From contig NZ_LT891968.1 in NCBI RefSeq assembly GCF_900186505.1, positions 183,079 to 247,078 on the forward strand: a DNA stretch of 64,000 nucleotides, written 5' to 3'. The translations under genes and the position numbers were made by a program. Below, piece after piece: positions 23,545-31,712 of the stretch. The notes beneath the pieces were generated by a model that searched no databases, was not told the origin of the DNA, and saw nothing but the letters and a program-made list of their open reading frames with translations. The DNA comes from Enorma phocaeensis (GTDB lineage: Bacteria; Actinomycetota; Coriobacteriia; Coriobacteriales; Coriobacteriaceae). Numbering within the stretch: the stretch's first letter is position 1; each line of letters begins with the position of its first letter.

Positions 23545-23577
23545 AAAAGCACCATTGGCGTCTTTGAAAGCCCGATC

Positions 23578-24171
23578 CTAACGAACGTCTTCCCACCACG
23601 TATACTCAACGTAACCATCGCTGATATCAAACTGAAGCCCACCGTTGTACTCGCTCAAATAGCCCGTTACCGACAGCCATGCGCCGCCGTCATCGACTGC
23701 GTTGATCATCCGCTCGAAGTCGTAATATGCATCTGCCCAAACCACAAGCGTGACGCAATTCGAGCTGGGATATTGCTCACCGATACTGATAAAAATAGGC
23801 ATGCCGGCAGAATCTCGCGCCTGATAAACATTCACTACGGGCCCCGCAACGGTGCAAGTGGTCCATACGTGATTCCACGCGTTGTAATAGCGATTTTCCT
23901 CTGGAATGGCAAGTAATTCGGAATTCCTTGTTGGCCAACGTGGGTCGACATACATCGACTCCTGCTGCGCGGGTTGAGGCGCATCGCCCCTAAAGGACCG
24001 TGCCGATATGTCGTCCGCACTCTCGACGCCGGTTTCCCCACACGACGCCTGCCCCTCGCCCTCTTGTTTCGCAGAGCTCGGGGAATATGTTCCACAGCCG
24101 GAAATCGCGATAGCCAGGCATAAGAAAAGCACCAGAGCGCACCGAAACCGCAATGCCACCTTAAAACTCAT
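23578..24171 (-). CDS. Lipoprotein with OB-fold domain
   Basis: A 197-aa protein with a lipoprotein signal: charged start (MSFKVALRFRCA), hydrophobic core and lipobox AISGC at about residues 22-26. The C-terminal 90 residues, from TTCTVAGPVVNVYQARDSAG through ISIGEQYPSSNCVTLVVWA to LSVTGYLSEYNGGLQFDISD, fit the secreted OB-fold domain that also follows thermonuclease-like domains. It is exported and lipid-anchored. Ligand is unknown. Its own island-type promoter lies upstream. Confidence 0.8.
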   Translation of the reverse strand: MSFKVALRFRCALVLFLCLAIAISGCGTYSPSSAKQEGEGQASCGETGVESADDISARSFRGDAPQPAQQESMYVDPRWPTRNSELLAIPEENRYYNAWNHVWTTCTVAGPVVNVYQARDSAGMPIFISIGEQYPSSNCVTLVVWADAYYDFERMINAVDDGGAWLSVTGYLSEYNGGLQFDISDGYVEYTWWEDVR

Positions 24172-24220
24172 ACCACACCCCCGGATTCATTCGGTACCTG
24201 ATAAAGCCCACCCTGTGCTC

Positions 24221-24256
24221 ATTCTTTCCTACTAGACGTCTCCGCATTTCCCAATG
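24221..24256 (-). promoter_or_regulatory. Island-type promoter C (lipoprotein gene)
   Basis: On the minus strand CATTGGGAAAT (24256-24246), 19 nt, then AAGAAT (24226-24221). The lipoprotein ATG is 50 nt downstream. Of the seven sites, this has one of the weaker -10 hexamers. Confidence 0.6.
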
Positions 24257-24341
24257 GCGAAACTCTGTTGATAGCGCAGCTGAATGGCTAAGGTCTCAAA
24301 TTCCCTTATGAGCGAATCCACGCCTAACACTGCTCACGGCA

Positions 24342-25052
24342 TTACTTTTTCGGAAACTCAAATCTCACGTTAGATTCGATCCCGAAATACCTCTTTACAG
24401 GAAATATGTCTATAAGACCATAAAAGATGGCATTCACGCTTCCAGGCGGAACAGTGACAATCGGGACCGGTTGAAGCAGCTCTGCAAGTTTCAACGCCCC
24501 GTATAACGATTCGTTAACCTCGCGGGCATTCTCGATACCGTCTTCGCAAATGTTCCAATACCGCTTCGACTGATCAAAGGGGTCGTTCACCGCCCCACAT
24601 CGAACCAACTCGTCGTACATCCAGTTAAACGGTGCGAACGTAATGAGATCGTTCATCGAGTCCCGCACTTCGTAAAGCCTTTCGCTTCTTACGAAATGAA
24701 CGAATGCCGCAATGCAATATGCGAGACCGTACATCGTTAACCAAAGATCAGAGTTGTTCCATAAAAAGTTGCCGTAATGGAACGCATCCATATAGTCATT
24801 GAGAGAATCGATGCGTTCCGGCCCAAAACCGTTCGGTTCGCGCGGAGGAGCGAGATTCTCATATATGCCGAGCCTCCCGTATACTTGCGCCGCAGATCCC
24901 ACCGTAGCGAACGAGGCAATATCAAGCACGAGATATGCTGGTATCGAAAGGATCGCAAGTGCACCGGGATTGAAAACCGCGGTTACCGTCGTAGGGCTTA
25001 GCGAAACGGGCCGATTTCGGTACGCCGTCTGCACCGTCACATACTGAGGCAT
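24342..25052 (-). CDS. Hypothetical protein, 236 aa
   Basis: ATG 25052 has an AAGGTGAT ribosome site. A mildly hydrophobic segment lies near residues 28-55 (FNPGALAILSIPAYLVLDIA) and another around 107-122 (MYGLAYCIAAFVHFV). I recognise no family. It follows two unknown genes in the same direction but is now separated from them by an IS30 copy, so it may have lost its original promoter (D) or be read from the IS. Confidence 0.6.
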   Translation of the reverse strand: MPQYVTVQTAYRNRPVSLSPTTVTAVFNPGALAILSIPAYLVLDIASFATVGSAAQVYGRLGIYENLAPPREPNGFGPERIDSLNDYMDAFHYGNFLWNNSDLWLTMYGLAYCIAAFVHFVRSERLYEVRDSMNDLITFAPFNWMYDELVRCGAVNDPFDQSKRYWNICEDGIENAREVNESLYGALKLAELLQPVPIVTVPPGSVNAIFYGLIDIFPVKRYFGIESNVRFEFPKK

Positions 25053-25106
25053 CGTGAGATCACCTTGCGCACGTGTTGAGCAAAAGAAATCATGCTTAGC
25101 CTGAAT

Positions 25107-26215
25107 GAGCCTTAGTTTTTCACAGCAAGTGCAACGAGGCCGATCGGTAGACCTCGTACGGCGTCAGATACCCCAGGCGCTTGCGAGGCCTGCGGTTCAG
25201 CTCATCGTACACCCTCTCGACCTCCTCGTCGCTCACGGCGTCCAGGTCGCAGCCCTTTGGGAAGTACTGCCTCAGCAGCCCGTTGGTGTTCTCGTTGGTC
25301 CCGCGGTCCCACGGGTGGTGCGGCGGGCAGAAGTAGCACTCGGCCCCGACGGCCTCGGTGAACAGGGCGTGCTCGGCGAACTCCTTGCCCCGGTCCAGGG
25401 TGACGGTCTCCACGGCGTGGCCGCGCATCGACTCGACCATCGCCCCCCTCACGTCGCCCTTCCTCTTCGAGGGCGACTTGCGGCCGGCCAGGTAGCCGCT
25501 CATGCGGTCGACCATGGTGACGAGGCACGCGCCGCCGGCGCGCCCGGCGACCGTGTCGCCCTCCCAGTCGCCGACCCGCGAGCGGGCGCCCGCCTCGGCG
25601 GGCCGCTCGGAGAGCTCGTGCGACACCTTGATCTTCCCGCGCAGCTCGGAGCCGTCCCGGCGCTTCCGCCGCCTGCCGCCGCGCCTCAGCCTCGCCGACG
25701 CCCTTCGGCCGCCCACGCAGCGGTCGAGCGCGCCGGAGCCGATCGCGCGGTAGATCGTCGTGTCGCTGACGGCGAGGTCGGGGCGCTCGAGGCGGATGCG
25801 CCCCTCCAGCTGCTCGGGCGACCAGCGCCCCTCGAGCACGTGCTCCCTGACGAGCTCGAGCCTCTCGGGGTCGTCGAGCAGCCGCGGCCTGCGGCACGCC
25901 TCCCTGCGCGCCTCGTAGCGCCGCTGGGCGGTCGAGGCCCGGTACCAGGGGCGCGCGGTCGACGCGGCGCAGGAGTTGCGCGCGAGCTCCCTGGACACGG
26001 TGGACTTGTCCCTGTGGATCTCGCGGGCGATCTCGGAGACGCCCTTCCCCTGCCTGCGCAGGCACATGACGTCCTCGCGCTCCTCGATGGTAAGATGGCT
26101 GTACCGGCCCATGGCTGCCTCCTGATGATGTTGTCGTCGCAAGCACCATCGTATCAGGGCGCCATGGGCCGTCCCCATCGGGCGTTGTTGCACTTGGAAT
26201 GAAAAACTAAGGCTC
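25107..26215 (-). mobile_element. IS30-family insertion sequence
   Basis: The element is about 1,109 bp with imperfect terminal inverted repeats. Left GAGCCTTAGTTTTTCACAGC and right (reverse) GAGCCTTAGTTTTTCATTCC both continue to AAGTGCAAC. One transposase gene fills it. No convincing target duplication could be matched at the two flanks. It lies at the 3' end of a 96-aa gene in the Hsp70 island. Confidence 0.9.
25120..26112 (-). CDS. IS30 family transposase
   Basis: A 330-aa protein starting at ATG 26112 behind CAGGAGG. The N-terminal HTH reads MGRYSHLTIEEREDVMCL and IAREIHRDKSTVSREL. The DDE core has VGDWEGDTVAGR (first D), VTLDRGKEFAEH (second D) and NENTNGLLRQYFPKG (E), the typical IS30 signature. 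Much more GC-rich than the surrounding island. It appears intact. Confidence 0.95.
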   Translation of the reverse strand: MGRYSHLTIEEREDVMCLRRQGKGVSEIAREIHRDKSTVSRELARNSCAASTARPWYRASTAQRRYEARREACRRPRLLDDPERLELVREHVLEGRWSPEQLEGRIRLERPDLAVSDTTIYRAIGSGALDRCVGGRRASARLRRGGRRRKRRDGSELRGKIKVSHELSERPAEAGARSRVGDWEGDTVAGRAGGACLVTMVDRMSGYLAGRKSPSKRKGDVRGAMVESMRGHAVETVTLDRGKEFAEHALFTEAVGAECYFCPPHHPWDRGTNENTNGLLRQYFPKGCDLDAVSDEEVERVYDELNRRPRKRLGYLTPYEVYRSASLHLL

Positions 26216-26497
26216 AACAACCTCAGATTCTTTGAAGTCTCCTAAGGAGTATGAAACGCCCGTGCGCATCAAACTAAAGAGAACGTCTGGACTTTCTGCA
26301 TTTAAGTTCAGATTGTCGAGCAGAAGGTCTCCAAGTCCTCCGCCAGAAACATAGCGACGAGCATAATCCTTCAGATTTACAGTGGTGGGGTAGGCTCTTG
26401 CTTGCTGGAATTGGTAGCCATTCCCCATCTGCACCGCTCGTAGAATATTGAAGTTTCCGAACATGTCCAAATATGTCATGCCGTCAGGTATGCCCAT
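26207..26497 (-). CDS. Hypothetical protein, last codons replaced by IS30
   Basis: ATG 26497 follows AGGGGATGG. The 96-aa product (starting MGIPDGMTYLDMFGNFNIL) has no family I know. The last residues before the insertion are KESEVV; the final EP and stop are supplied by the IS30 terminus. Reading past the IS into the left flank reaches a stop within a few codons, so the insertion probably removed only a residue or two. It is 11 nt downstream of the 253-aa gene, in one operon. Confidence 0.6.
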   Translation of the reverse strand: MGIPDGMTYLDMFGNFNILRAVQMGNGYQFQQARAYPTTVNLKDYARRYVSGGGLGDLLLDNLNLNAESPDVLFSLMRTGVSYSLGDFKESEVVEP

Positions 26498-26508
26498 AAG
26501 ACCATCCC

Positions 26509-27270
26509 CTAAAACCCGGGCTCAATGCCACCGAACTTGATGGCGCCCTCGTTCGCAATGATGTCAGGCAGATTCTTATAGAAAAGCTCACGAAAACTCG
26601 CCATATCGATGTCCAGCAGTGTTGTCACCGCATCATGCACCCGGCGATATTCTGATCCCGCAAAATAGGTCATGAGATAGAAAATAGATCTGAACATAAG
26701 CTGCTTATCGCCTGTCTTTCGGGCGCGGCAGATGTCTTGCTCAAGAGAACGGAAACTTTGCTTTCTACCGGCAGGAATGAAAGCCATTCGATCGTAACCG
26801 AGGTATGAGCCAGGATTCTGCTCGCCGATCCCATGATAGACAAGCGTTGTAATGAAGTGTCTGACCGCCATCTCAAAGGTAAGACCGGGATTAGCATCCG
26901 AGATCTTCTCAAGCCTATCGATCTCAATAGAGATGTACTTGTAAAAATAAACGTTGAAGTAATACACGAACAAGCTGTGCTTCGCGCTTCTAATCAAACG
27001 CTGATTACAATGCTCCCTGACACAAGACTCTACCGACCTCTCCGCCGGCCAGACCCCAAAAGGATCACAGTAGATGTAGAGCAGGAAATCGATATTTGGC
27101 TTGCAAGCCTTTTTCCAAGCATTCATCTCTCCCGACATACGGCCCTGAATGGCATCAGGAAGCGTTGAATACGTTGATTCGAGCAACGCGTCGTACAACT
27201 CTCCGACCGTATGATTCGACCAATCTTCAGAGCGAGCAAGATCCATTGCTACCGGGGTAAGATAAGCCAT
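26509..27270 (-). CDS. Hypothetical protein, 253 aa
   Basis: ATG 27270 follows GGAGGGATCACG; the frame is open further upstream but that part lacks a ribosome site. The product starts MAYLTPVAMDLARSEDW, is soluble and rich in aromatic residues (FVYYFNVYFYKYISIEID), and ends AIKFGGIEPGF. No domain recognised. It opens the leftward operon behind island promoter D. Confidence 0.7.
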   Translation of the reverse strand: MAYLTPVAMDLARSEDWSNHTVGELYDALLESTYSTLPDAIQGRMSGEMNAWKKACKPNIDFLLYIYCDPFGVWPAERSVESCVREHCNQRLIRSAKHSLFVYYFNVYFYKYISIEIDRLEKISDANPGLTFEMAVRHFITTLVYHGIGEQNPGSYLGYDRMAFIPAGRKQSFRSLEQDICRARKTGDKQLMFRSIFYLMTYFAGSEYRRVHDAVTTLLDIDMASFRELFYKNLPDIIANEGAIKFGGIEPGF

Positions 27271-27332
27271 CGTGATCCCTCCACATTTCGTTTGCAGCTT
27301 AGAGGGCTGCCCCACTTATAGGGTTCGGCGCC

Positions 27333-27368
27333 ATCATAGAGGTGACTCTCTCGCTTCATTTCCCAATA
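27333..27368 (-). promoter_or_regulatory. Island-type promoter D
   Basis: On the minus strand TATTGGGAAAT (27368-27358), 19 nt, then TATGAT (27338-27333), the best -10 of the set. The 253-aa gene starts 63 nt downstream. Confidence 0.7.
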
Positions 27369-27456
27369 CGTCATGCAGGACTACGGAAATCGTTTTCTCT
27401 CTGTATTGATATGGGAATCCAGCACTTGCCGCGCCCGTGAGCATTGGGAATCTATC

Positions 27457-27492
27457 CATTGGGAAATGGTCGCTGGAAATCCGCCCGACAAT
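27457..27492 (+). promoter_or_regulatory. Island-type promoter E
   Basis: CATTGGGAAAT (27457-27467), 19 nt, then GACAAT (27487-27492). The start at 27543 is 51 nt downstream. A second partial copy, CATTGGGAAT, lies 15 nt upstream at 27442-27451. Confidence 0.65.
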
Positions 27493-27542
27493 CCAATCAA
27501 CGAAACGGCGTCGACGGGACGCCCGGAGCAAAGGAGGCCATC

Positions 27543-27740
27543 ATGGCGTATCGCGGACATTATTCAAGCGGCAGGAGCAGCTACTCGGGCGGCGGCTTTA
27601 CGAACCGCCGCACCGGGGCATACGTATCGGCGGCTCGCGCCCACCAGCATGTGGGCCAGAGCTTCGGCGGGTTCACTAAAACGCGAAGCAGCACCTCGGG
27701 CAACTTCTACATGAAGGGCAGCTCTTCGAACCGCAAGTAA
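27543..27740 (+). CDS. Small Gly/Ser/Arg-rich protein, 65 aa
   Basis: ATG 27543 follows AAAGGAGG. The product is rich in Ser, Gly, Arg, Tyr and Phe (GHYSSGRSSYSGGGFTNRRT at the start) and looks intrinsically disordered and basic; it could bind nucleic acid or a chaperone. No family recognised. Its strong ribosome site and shared island promoter argue that it is real. Confidence 0.7.
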   Translation: MAYRGHYSSGRSSYSGGGFTNRRTGAYVSAARAHQHVGQSFGGFTKTRSSTSGNFYMKGSSSNRK

Positions 27741-27754
27741 CCACCCACGTTTAC

Positions 27755-27786
27755 GGCGTGGCCGCGACGGGAATCGCGGCCACGCC
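27755..27786 (+). terminator. Strong hairpin after the 65-aa gene
   Basis: GGCGTGGCCGCGA (27755-27767), loop CGGGAA, then the perfect complement TCGCGGCCACGCC (27774-27786). No clear T-run follows, so it may attenuate or stabilise the transcript instead of ending it fully. The next gene starts at 27825. Confidence 0.6.
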
Positions 27787-27824
27787 GGCTATCTAGTCTC
27801 TTAGCTAACGAAAAGGAGCCAATC

Positions 27825-28394
27825 ATGGGATTCGTATCAGCCAAATGCCCCGCATGCGCCAAGAGCATTGAGATTCCGGCGGAGGAAACCGAGTTCTTCT
27901 GCCCCTACTGCGGCAGCAAGTTTCTGCGCGACGCAGCCTACGCGTTCGCCGCGATGCCCGAGATAGCCACAGGCGACGCCGATCTATCCGACTTCATTAT
28001 CGTTGGAACCACGCTCGCGGCATACAGGGGCACAAAGTCGCACGTAATCATCCCCTCAAACGTAACTGTTATTGCAGACGAGGCGTTCTTGGGAAACAAA
28101 CTCATATCAAGTGTCACCATCCCTGATAGCGTGACCTCGATTGGACAAGATTGCTTTAACGGCTGCACCTCGTTGGCGACGGTCATTATGTCTGAGCGAA
28201 TCACCACAATAGGCCGTCAGGCATTTCGAGGATGCTCCTCATTGACGAAAATCGATCTTCCGCAATCTTTGGAAAAACTCGGAACTTACTCCTTCAGATA
28301 CTGCACATCTCTCACTCTCGCGCTTGTTCCTTCGAATTGTGAATTCGGCATATGCCCATTCGAGGGCTGTCCGGTCAACGTAATAACGCGGTAG
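27825..28394 (+). CDS. Zinc-ribbon plus BspA-type leucine-rich repeat protein
   Basis: A 189-aa protein starting at ATG 27825 (AAAAGGAG upstream). Residues 8-38 form a zinc ribbon (CPACAKSIEI then CPYCGSKF). Residues about 75-180 are LRR_5/BspA repeats such as IPDSVTSIGQDCFNGCTSL and GRQAFRGCSSLTKIDLP. It has no signal peptide, unlike surface BspA proteins, so it acts in the cytoplasm, probably through protein binding. The zinc ribbon links it in style to the zinc-ribbon proteins at 29.9-32.9 kb. Confidence 0.85.
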   Translation: MGFVSAKCPACAKSIEIPAEETEFFCPYCGSKFLRDAAYAFAAMPEIATGDADLSDFIIVGTTLAAYRGTKSHVIIPSNVTVIADEAFLGNKLISSVTIPDSVTSIGQDCFNGCTSLATVIMSERITTIGRQAFRGCSSLTKIDLPQSLEKLGTYSFRYCTSLTLALVPSNCEFGICPFEGCPVNVITR

Positions 28395-28445
28395 CTCGGT
28401 CAACCGATCCCATCGCATTTCTCAGGTCGTAGGCCTATCTGCAGC

Positions 28446-28679
28446 TCATGCCCTTGCGAGATGGTCCCTCAACATTGCACGCGCCTCGCTGACTTTAAAC
28501 GTCATTTCACCCTTGAGCCTGCGCTCCTCCGCCTCGAGGACCGCCGTGCGTTGTTCCAAGTCGCAGGATTGCCCCTTAAGCGTATCGACGCGGATATGCG
28601 CGAGGCTGTCAGCTTCGCGTTCAGCTGCAGATGTCCTGTTGCAATCGATCTGAGGAGTCGCTGTGGGCTTGGTTGCCAT
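28446..28679 (-). CDS. Small coiled-coil hypothetical protein, 77 aa
   Basis: A hydrophilic, mostly helical product with heptad-like spacing in AAEREADSLAHIRVDTLKG and LEQRTAVLEAEERRLKGE. It begins MATKPTATPQIDC. No family recognised. It lies just downstream of higA in the same direction and may be cotranscribed. Confidence 0.5.
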   Translation of the reverse strand: MATKPTATPQIDCNRTSAAEREADSLAHIRVDTLKGQSCDLEQRTAVLEAEERRLKGEMTFKVSEARAMLRDHLARA

Positions 28680-28729
28680 GAAGAATCCTCCCGTGGTGCA
28701 CGTTTTGTTCTAGAGCAAATCCATCGTTC

Positions 28730-29011
28730 CTACGCCAGAAGAGCAACTTTGGGCATGTTCGATGAGTCAAATGTCTTGATTTGGTATGTCGACTCGAGGT
28801 TCATCCAGAACTCCGGGGTGGTTCCCAGCGCACGGGAAAGCAGCCAGGCCATCTCGACGGTGATGGAGCGCTTCCCGTTCACGATCTCCGAAATCGCCGA
28901 CTCGGGCTTGCCGATTGCCTTCGCAAGACGGTATTGGCTGATACCCATAGGCTCGAGGAACTCTTCTTTCAAGATCTCGCCCGGCGTTGAAATGTACTCA
29001 ATGGTAATCAC
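28730..29011 (-). CDS. higA: HigA-type antitoxin (XRE-family HTH)
   Basis: A 93-aa protein; GTG 29011 with GAGGTTGAG upstream gives the usual HigA length. The HTH is clear: PGEILKEEFLEPMGISQYRL, AKAIGKPESAISEIVNGKRS, then EMAWLLSRALGTTPEFWMNL, the family hallmark. It overlaps the end of higB by 14 nt. HigA binds and neutralises HigB and represses the operon. A longer in-frame reading through higB is antisense-phase noise. Confidence 0.92.
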   Translation of the reverse strand: MITIEYISTPGEILKEEFLEPMGISQYRLAKAIGKPESAISEIVNGKRSITVEMAWLLSRALGTTPEFWMNLESTYQIKTFDSSNMPKVALLA

Positions 29012-29276
29012 AGAACTCAACCTCCCTCGCCTCGCCGTTTTCCCAGATAAAGCAGAGTCTCCACTGTTGATTAACTCTAATGCTGTATTTGCCAGACCGA
29101 TTCCCAGATAGCTTTTCAAGCCTGTTGCCTGGCGGGACGCGCAAATCAACAAGCGAATGGGCAGCATCGAGCATCTGCAGTCGCCTAAACAGCGTTTTCC
29201 TGCACTGAGCCGGAACTCTTTTCGGAAGAGCGACGCCGTTCCAAAACGCCTCAATATCTGCGTCTTTAAAGTGCAT
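28998..29276 (-). CDS. higB: HigB-type mRNA interferase toxin (RelE/ParE superfamily)
   Basis: A 92-aa protein, ATG 29276 behind AAGGAGGGGG. It matches HigB: FRRLQMLDAAHSLVDLRVPP, then NRLEKLSGNRSGKYSIRVN and QQWRLCFIWENGEAREVEFC ending DYH. HigB cleaves mRNA at the ribosome. The toxin-first order is normal for higBA. A TATACT (minus strand, 29310-29305) upstream is a likely -10. Confidence 0.93.
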   Translation of the reverse strand: MHFKDADIEAFWNGVALPKRVPAQCRKTLFRRLQMLDAAHSLVDLRVPPGNRLEKLSGNRSGKYSIRVNQQWRLCFIWENGEAREVEFCDYH

Positions 29277-29391
29277 CGCCCCCTCCTTACTTCTGTTTTG
29301 CGAAAGTATACCCGATTATCTTGACAACAATCTGTCTGAGATCGCATCCAGCATTTCGACATGGGGATATTACGTCGAATAACCAAACGGC

Positions 29392-29856
29392 TTACGACGC
29401 CATGTTGTACGCAAGCAGCGATCCATCCGACTGGATATCGACGATCCGCAAGTCGGTCTTGGCGCTCTGGAAGGGAATGAGCCAATCCAGAATCATACCG
29501 GTCAGCACGTTGCCATCCACATAGTAGGAAACCTGAACCGTCTGGTCGGGGTTCGCATAGAGACCATCCGACGAGCTGTAGCCGATGCGCACGCGCTGCC
29601 CCGTATAGGCATCATCGGGGATATATCCCTGGAGCACGAGAAACGTGTTCGTCTCGATCATGTTGTTCGACGCTGTCATGGTGTAGAGCCTCACTGCGAT
29701 GGCATCATCGTTGCGCTCGACGATCGTACCCTCGCTCACCAAACGCCCGCTCACGATGTCCGTGTCCCAATGGCTGTAGGGAATGAAAAGACAGGCGACA
29801 AGAGCTACAACGATGCCGATTGCGATGAGAGGTCGTTTATCTTGAGCGTTTTCCAT
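29392..29856 (-). CDS. Single-pass membrane protein, 154 aa, unknown
   Basis: ATG 29856 follows GGAGGA. The N-terminal helix PLIAIGIVVALVACLFIPYS (residues about 9-28) is a signal anchor, and the rest is an extracytoplasmic beta-rich domain (GRLVSEGTIVERNDDAIAV and QTVQVSYYVDGNVLTG). No family recognised. It ends the zinc-ribbon operon. Confidence 0.7.
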   Translation of the reverse strand: MENAQDKRPLIAIGIVVALVACLFIPYSHWDTDIVSGRLVSEGTIVERNDDAIAVRLYTMTASNNMIETNTFLVLQGYIPDDAYTGQRVRIGYSSSDGLYANPDQTVQVSYYVDGNVLTGMILDWLIPFQSAKTDLRIVDIQSDGSLLAYNMAS

Positions 29857-29919
29857 ACTTGTCCTCCGGTTTGTACCAACACACACATCCAGCGACGGTA
29901 GGTGATGATGCTGTTGCGA

Positions 29920-30819
29920 CTAATCAAATGGCTGGAAATCACCCAGCACATCCGCTGTCGTTTGCCGCCAGCTCGAAACGTCACCGGCTTGGAAAAAGAG
30001 CCGTATCTCGTAAACGCGATTGAGCGTACCTTCCACATGCGCTACCACAATCGCATCGTAATATCCGCTTTCGTCAGCAAATGACGCAACCACGGCATAG
30101 CCGCCCGCCCCTGTGGAGACATCGCCTGCATACGAGATATCGTCCGTTTGAATCCAACCGAAATCCTCGTACCAATCGCCCATCTGATCGGGGCCAAAGC
30201 CTATCTCTCCCTCGGCTGGCTCGAAGATGATGATTTCGGTCGTGCCTCGCGAAGTGTCGTAATACGTTGTGCCTTCATCGTTCACTTCGCGCTGCATCGT
30301 CGCAGTCGTCCGAAAGACAAAGTGCTCAAACGGCGCAACATAGAGGAAACCATTCGAGAAGCCCAAGATAAACGTGAGCAGAACACTCGCAACAGAAAGA
30401 CCTATGAGCACCTTACGCGCAACACCAAGTGACGCCCGTTTGAACTCCCTGTTGAGCAGCAAACCGAATAGCCCTCCAAAGAGGCAGTTCAAGAAGGACG
30501 CCCATCTTGTCTTCGGAGTATAGTCGCGCCGTTCCCTCTGAGCGAGGCAGAGGTTCGCCTTATGGGTTTCAAGGCTATTCGGCAGGGCGATCGCGAACCA
30601 GATGACAGCAAGCATCGTCCAAAACACGAGGAGCAGCGCTCCATCGAGTCCGCGCATCTGGAAATACAGGTTCGTGCATGCCGAGCATACTATACCTAGG
30701 ATGCTAAACGGAATCGACTGCTTCCAAGGTTCGATCTTGGGCGGAGGGGTTACCTTCTTGCCACAATACCGGCAGAACTTCGCCTCACCGATTTCCTTGC
30801 CGCAATACTCGCAGTACAT
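29920..30819 (-). CDS. Zinc-ribbon polytopic membrane protein
   Basis: A 299-aa protein starting MYCEYCGKEIGEAKFCRYCG, an N-terminal double-CxxC zinc ribbon, followed by hydrophobic helices at about 36-54, 61-80, 110-122 and 138-160, and a C-terminal extracytoplasmic domain of about 130 residues (FRTTATMQREVNDEGTTYYD to GDVSSWRQTTADVLGDF). Family not known. It is in tandem with a second zinc-ribbon membrane protein. Confidence 0.75.
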   Translation of the reverse strand: MYCEYCGKEIGEAKFCRYCGKKVTPPPKIEPWKQSIPFSILGIVCSACTNLYFQMRGLDGALLLVFWTMLAVIWFAIALPNSLETHKANLCLAQRERRDYTPKTRWASFLNCLFGGLFGLLLNREFKRASLGVARKVLIGLSVASVLLTFILGFSNGFLYVAPFEHFVFRTTATMQREVNDEGTTYYDTSRGTTEIIIFEPAEGEIGFGPDQMGDWYEDFGWIQTDDISYAGDVSTGAGGYAVVASFADESGYYDAIVVAHVEGTLNRVYEIRLFFQAGDVSSWRQTTADVLGDFQPFD

Positions 30820-30824
30820 GACGA

Positions 30825-31712
30825 CTACTCATCCTCTTCATCTTCAGGGCATTCACCGAGGAAGCCGAAATAGCAGACGGCGTCGTGTGTTTCACGACCG
30901 ACGAGACGACGATCCGTTTCCGGCGTGGAGTGAAGGTGGCCCCAGCTTCCCAGCGAAGCCACATAGTATCCGGGCCTATCCTCCGCTTGCATCTCGGAAA
31001 TCATTTCCGCGTAGCGATTGCACAGCTCCTGGTTCCGTGGACCGGTCCATACCAATCCCGCTCGATAATAAGGAGCATCACCGTCTGCCGTTTCCCAGGA
31101 GGTTCTGTTGCGGCTCCCCGTGGCGATCGGCTTCGTACACTCCCTGTTGTATTCCGCTTGATGGGCGGCGATGCAATCGGTCCAATCCTGCCCAACGTAG
31201 CAGGGATTTACTTCATCCATGGTGATGATGTAGTAGCCTGTCTCATATGTCTCCCAGTAACCGGGATCGTCAACCTTCTCCCAGTGGTATGCCGTGTCCA
31301 CGCCATACCACACCACCAAACCGATTGCGCAAAGCAGGGCGGCAGCGATACCGAGGTTGATCGCGATGACGCGGCGCGGCGAGCTCTTCTTGTTTCTCTT
31401 GCTCTTCTCGTCATCTTCTTCTCGCTCGGGTTCTTCCGAAGCGGCTTCCTTGTTGTCCTCCTCCTCGTAAAGAAGCACACCGCACTTCGGACAGATGCCG
31501 CCCTCGCCCAACTCCGATCCGCACTTGCGGCAGAATCGACGGACCCCATCGGCGTTCTGCTCTGCATCGCTTTGCCCGCCCTCTTCCTCGGAAGCCGAGT
31601 CAACGGCAGGCACGTCTTCGGTAACGGTCTCACCGCTTTCGTCCTGAAGCGCCCCGCACTTTCCGCACGTCTTCGCGTCGCCGATCTCTTCCCCGCAGCT
31701 CTTACACTTCAT
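30825..31712 (-). CDS. Double zinc-ribbon single-pass membrane protein
   Basis: A 295-aa protein; ATG 31712 follows GGGGAGGAGG. Two zinc ribbons, CKSCGEEIGDAKTCGKCG (residues 3-20) and CRKCGSELGEGGICPKCG (about 60-77), are joined by an acidic linker. After a charged stretch (EREEDDEKSKRNKKSSPRR) comes one helix, VIAINLGIAAALLCAIGLVV, and an extracytoplasmic domain of about 150 residues rich in Tyr, Trp and Cys. Function unknown; the ribbons probably sense or bind partners on the cytoplasmic side. Confidence 0.78.
   Translation of the reverse strand: MKCKSCGEEIGDAKTCGKCGALQDESGETVTEDVPAVDSASEEEGGQSDAEQNADGVRRFCRKCGSELGEGGICPKCGVLLYEEEDNKEAASEEPEREEDDEKSKRNKKSSPRRVIAINLGIAAALLCAIGLVVWYGVDTAYHWEKVDDPGYWETYETGYYIITMDEVNPCYVGQDWTDCIAAHQAEYNRECTKPIATGSRNRTSWETADGDAPYYRAGLVWTGPRNQELCNRYAEMISEMQAEDRPGYYVASLGSWGHLHSTPETDRRLVGRETHDAVCYFGFLGECPEDEEDE

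Noticed and set aside
27825..28394. Surface BspA adhesin
   Set aside because: It has the repeats but no signal peptide or wall anchor, and it starts with a cytoplasmic-type zinc ribbon.
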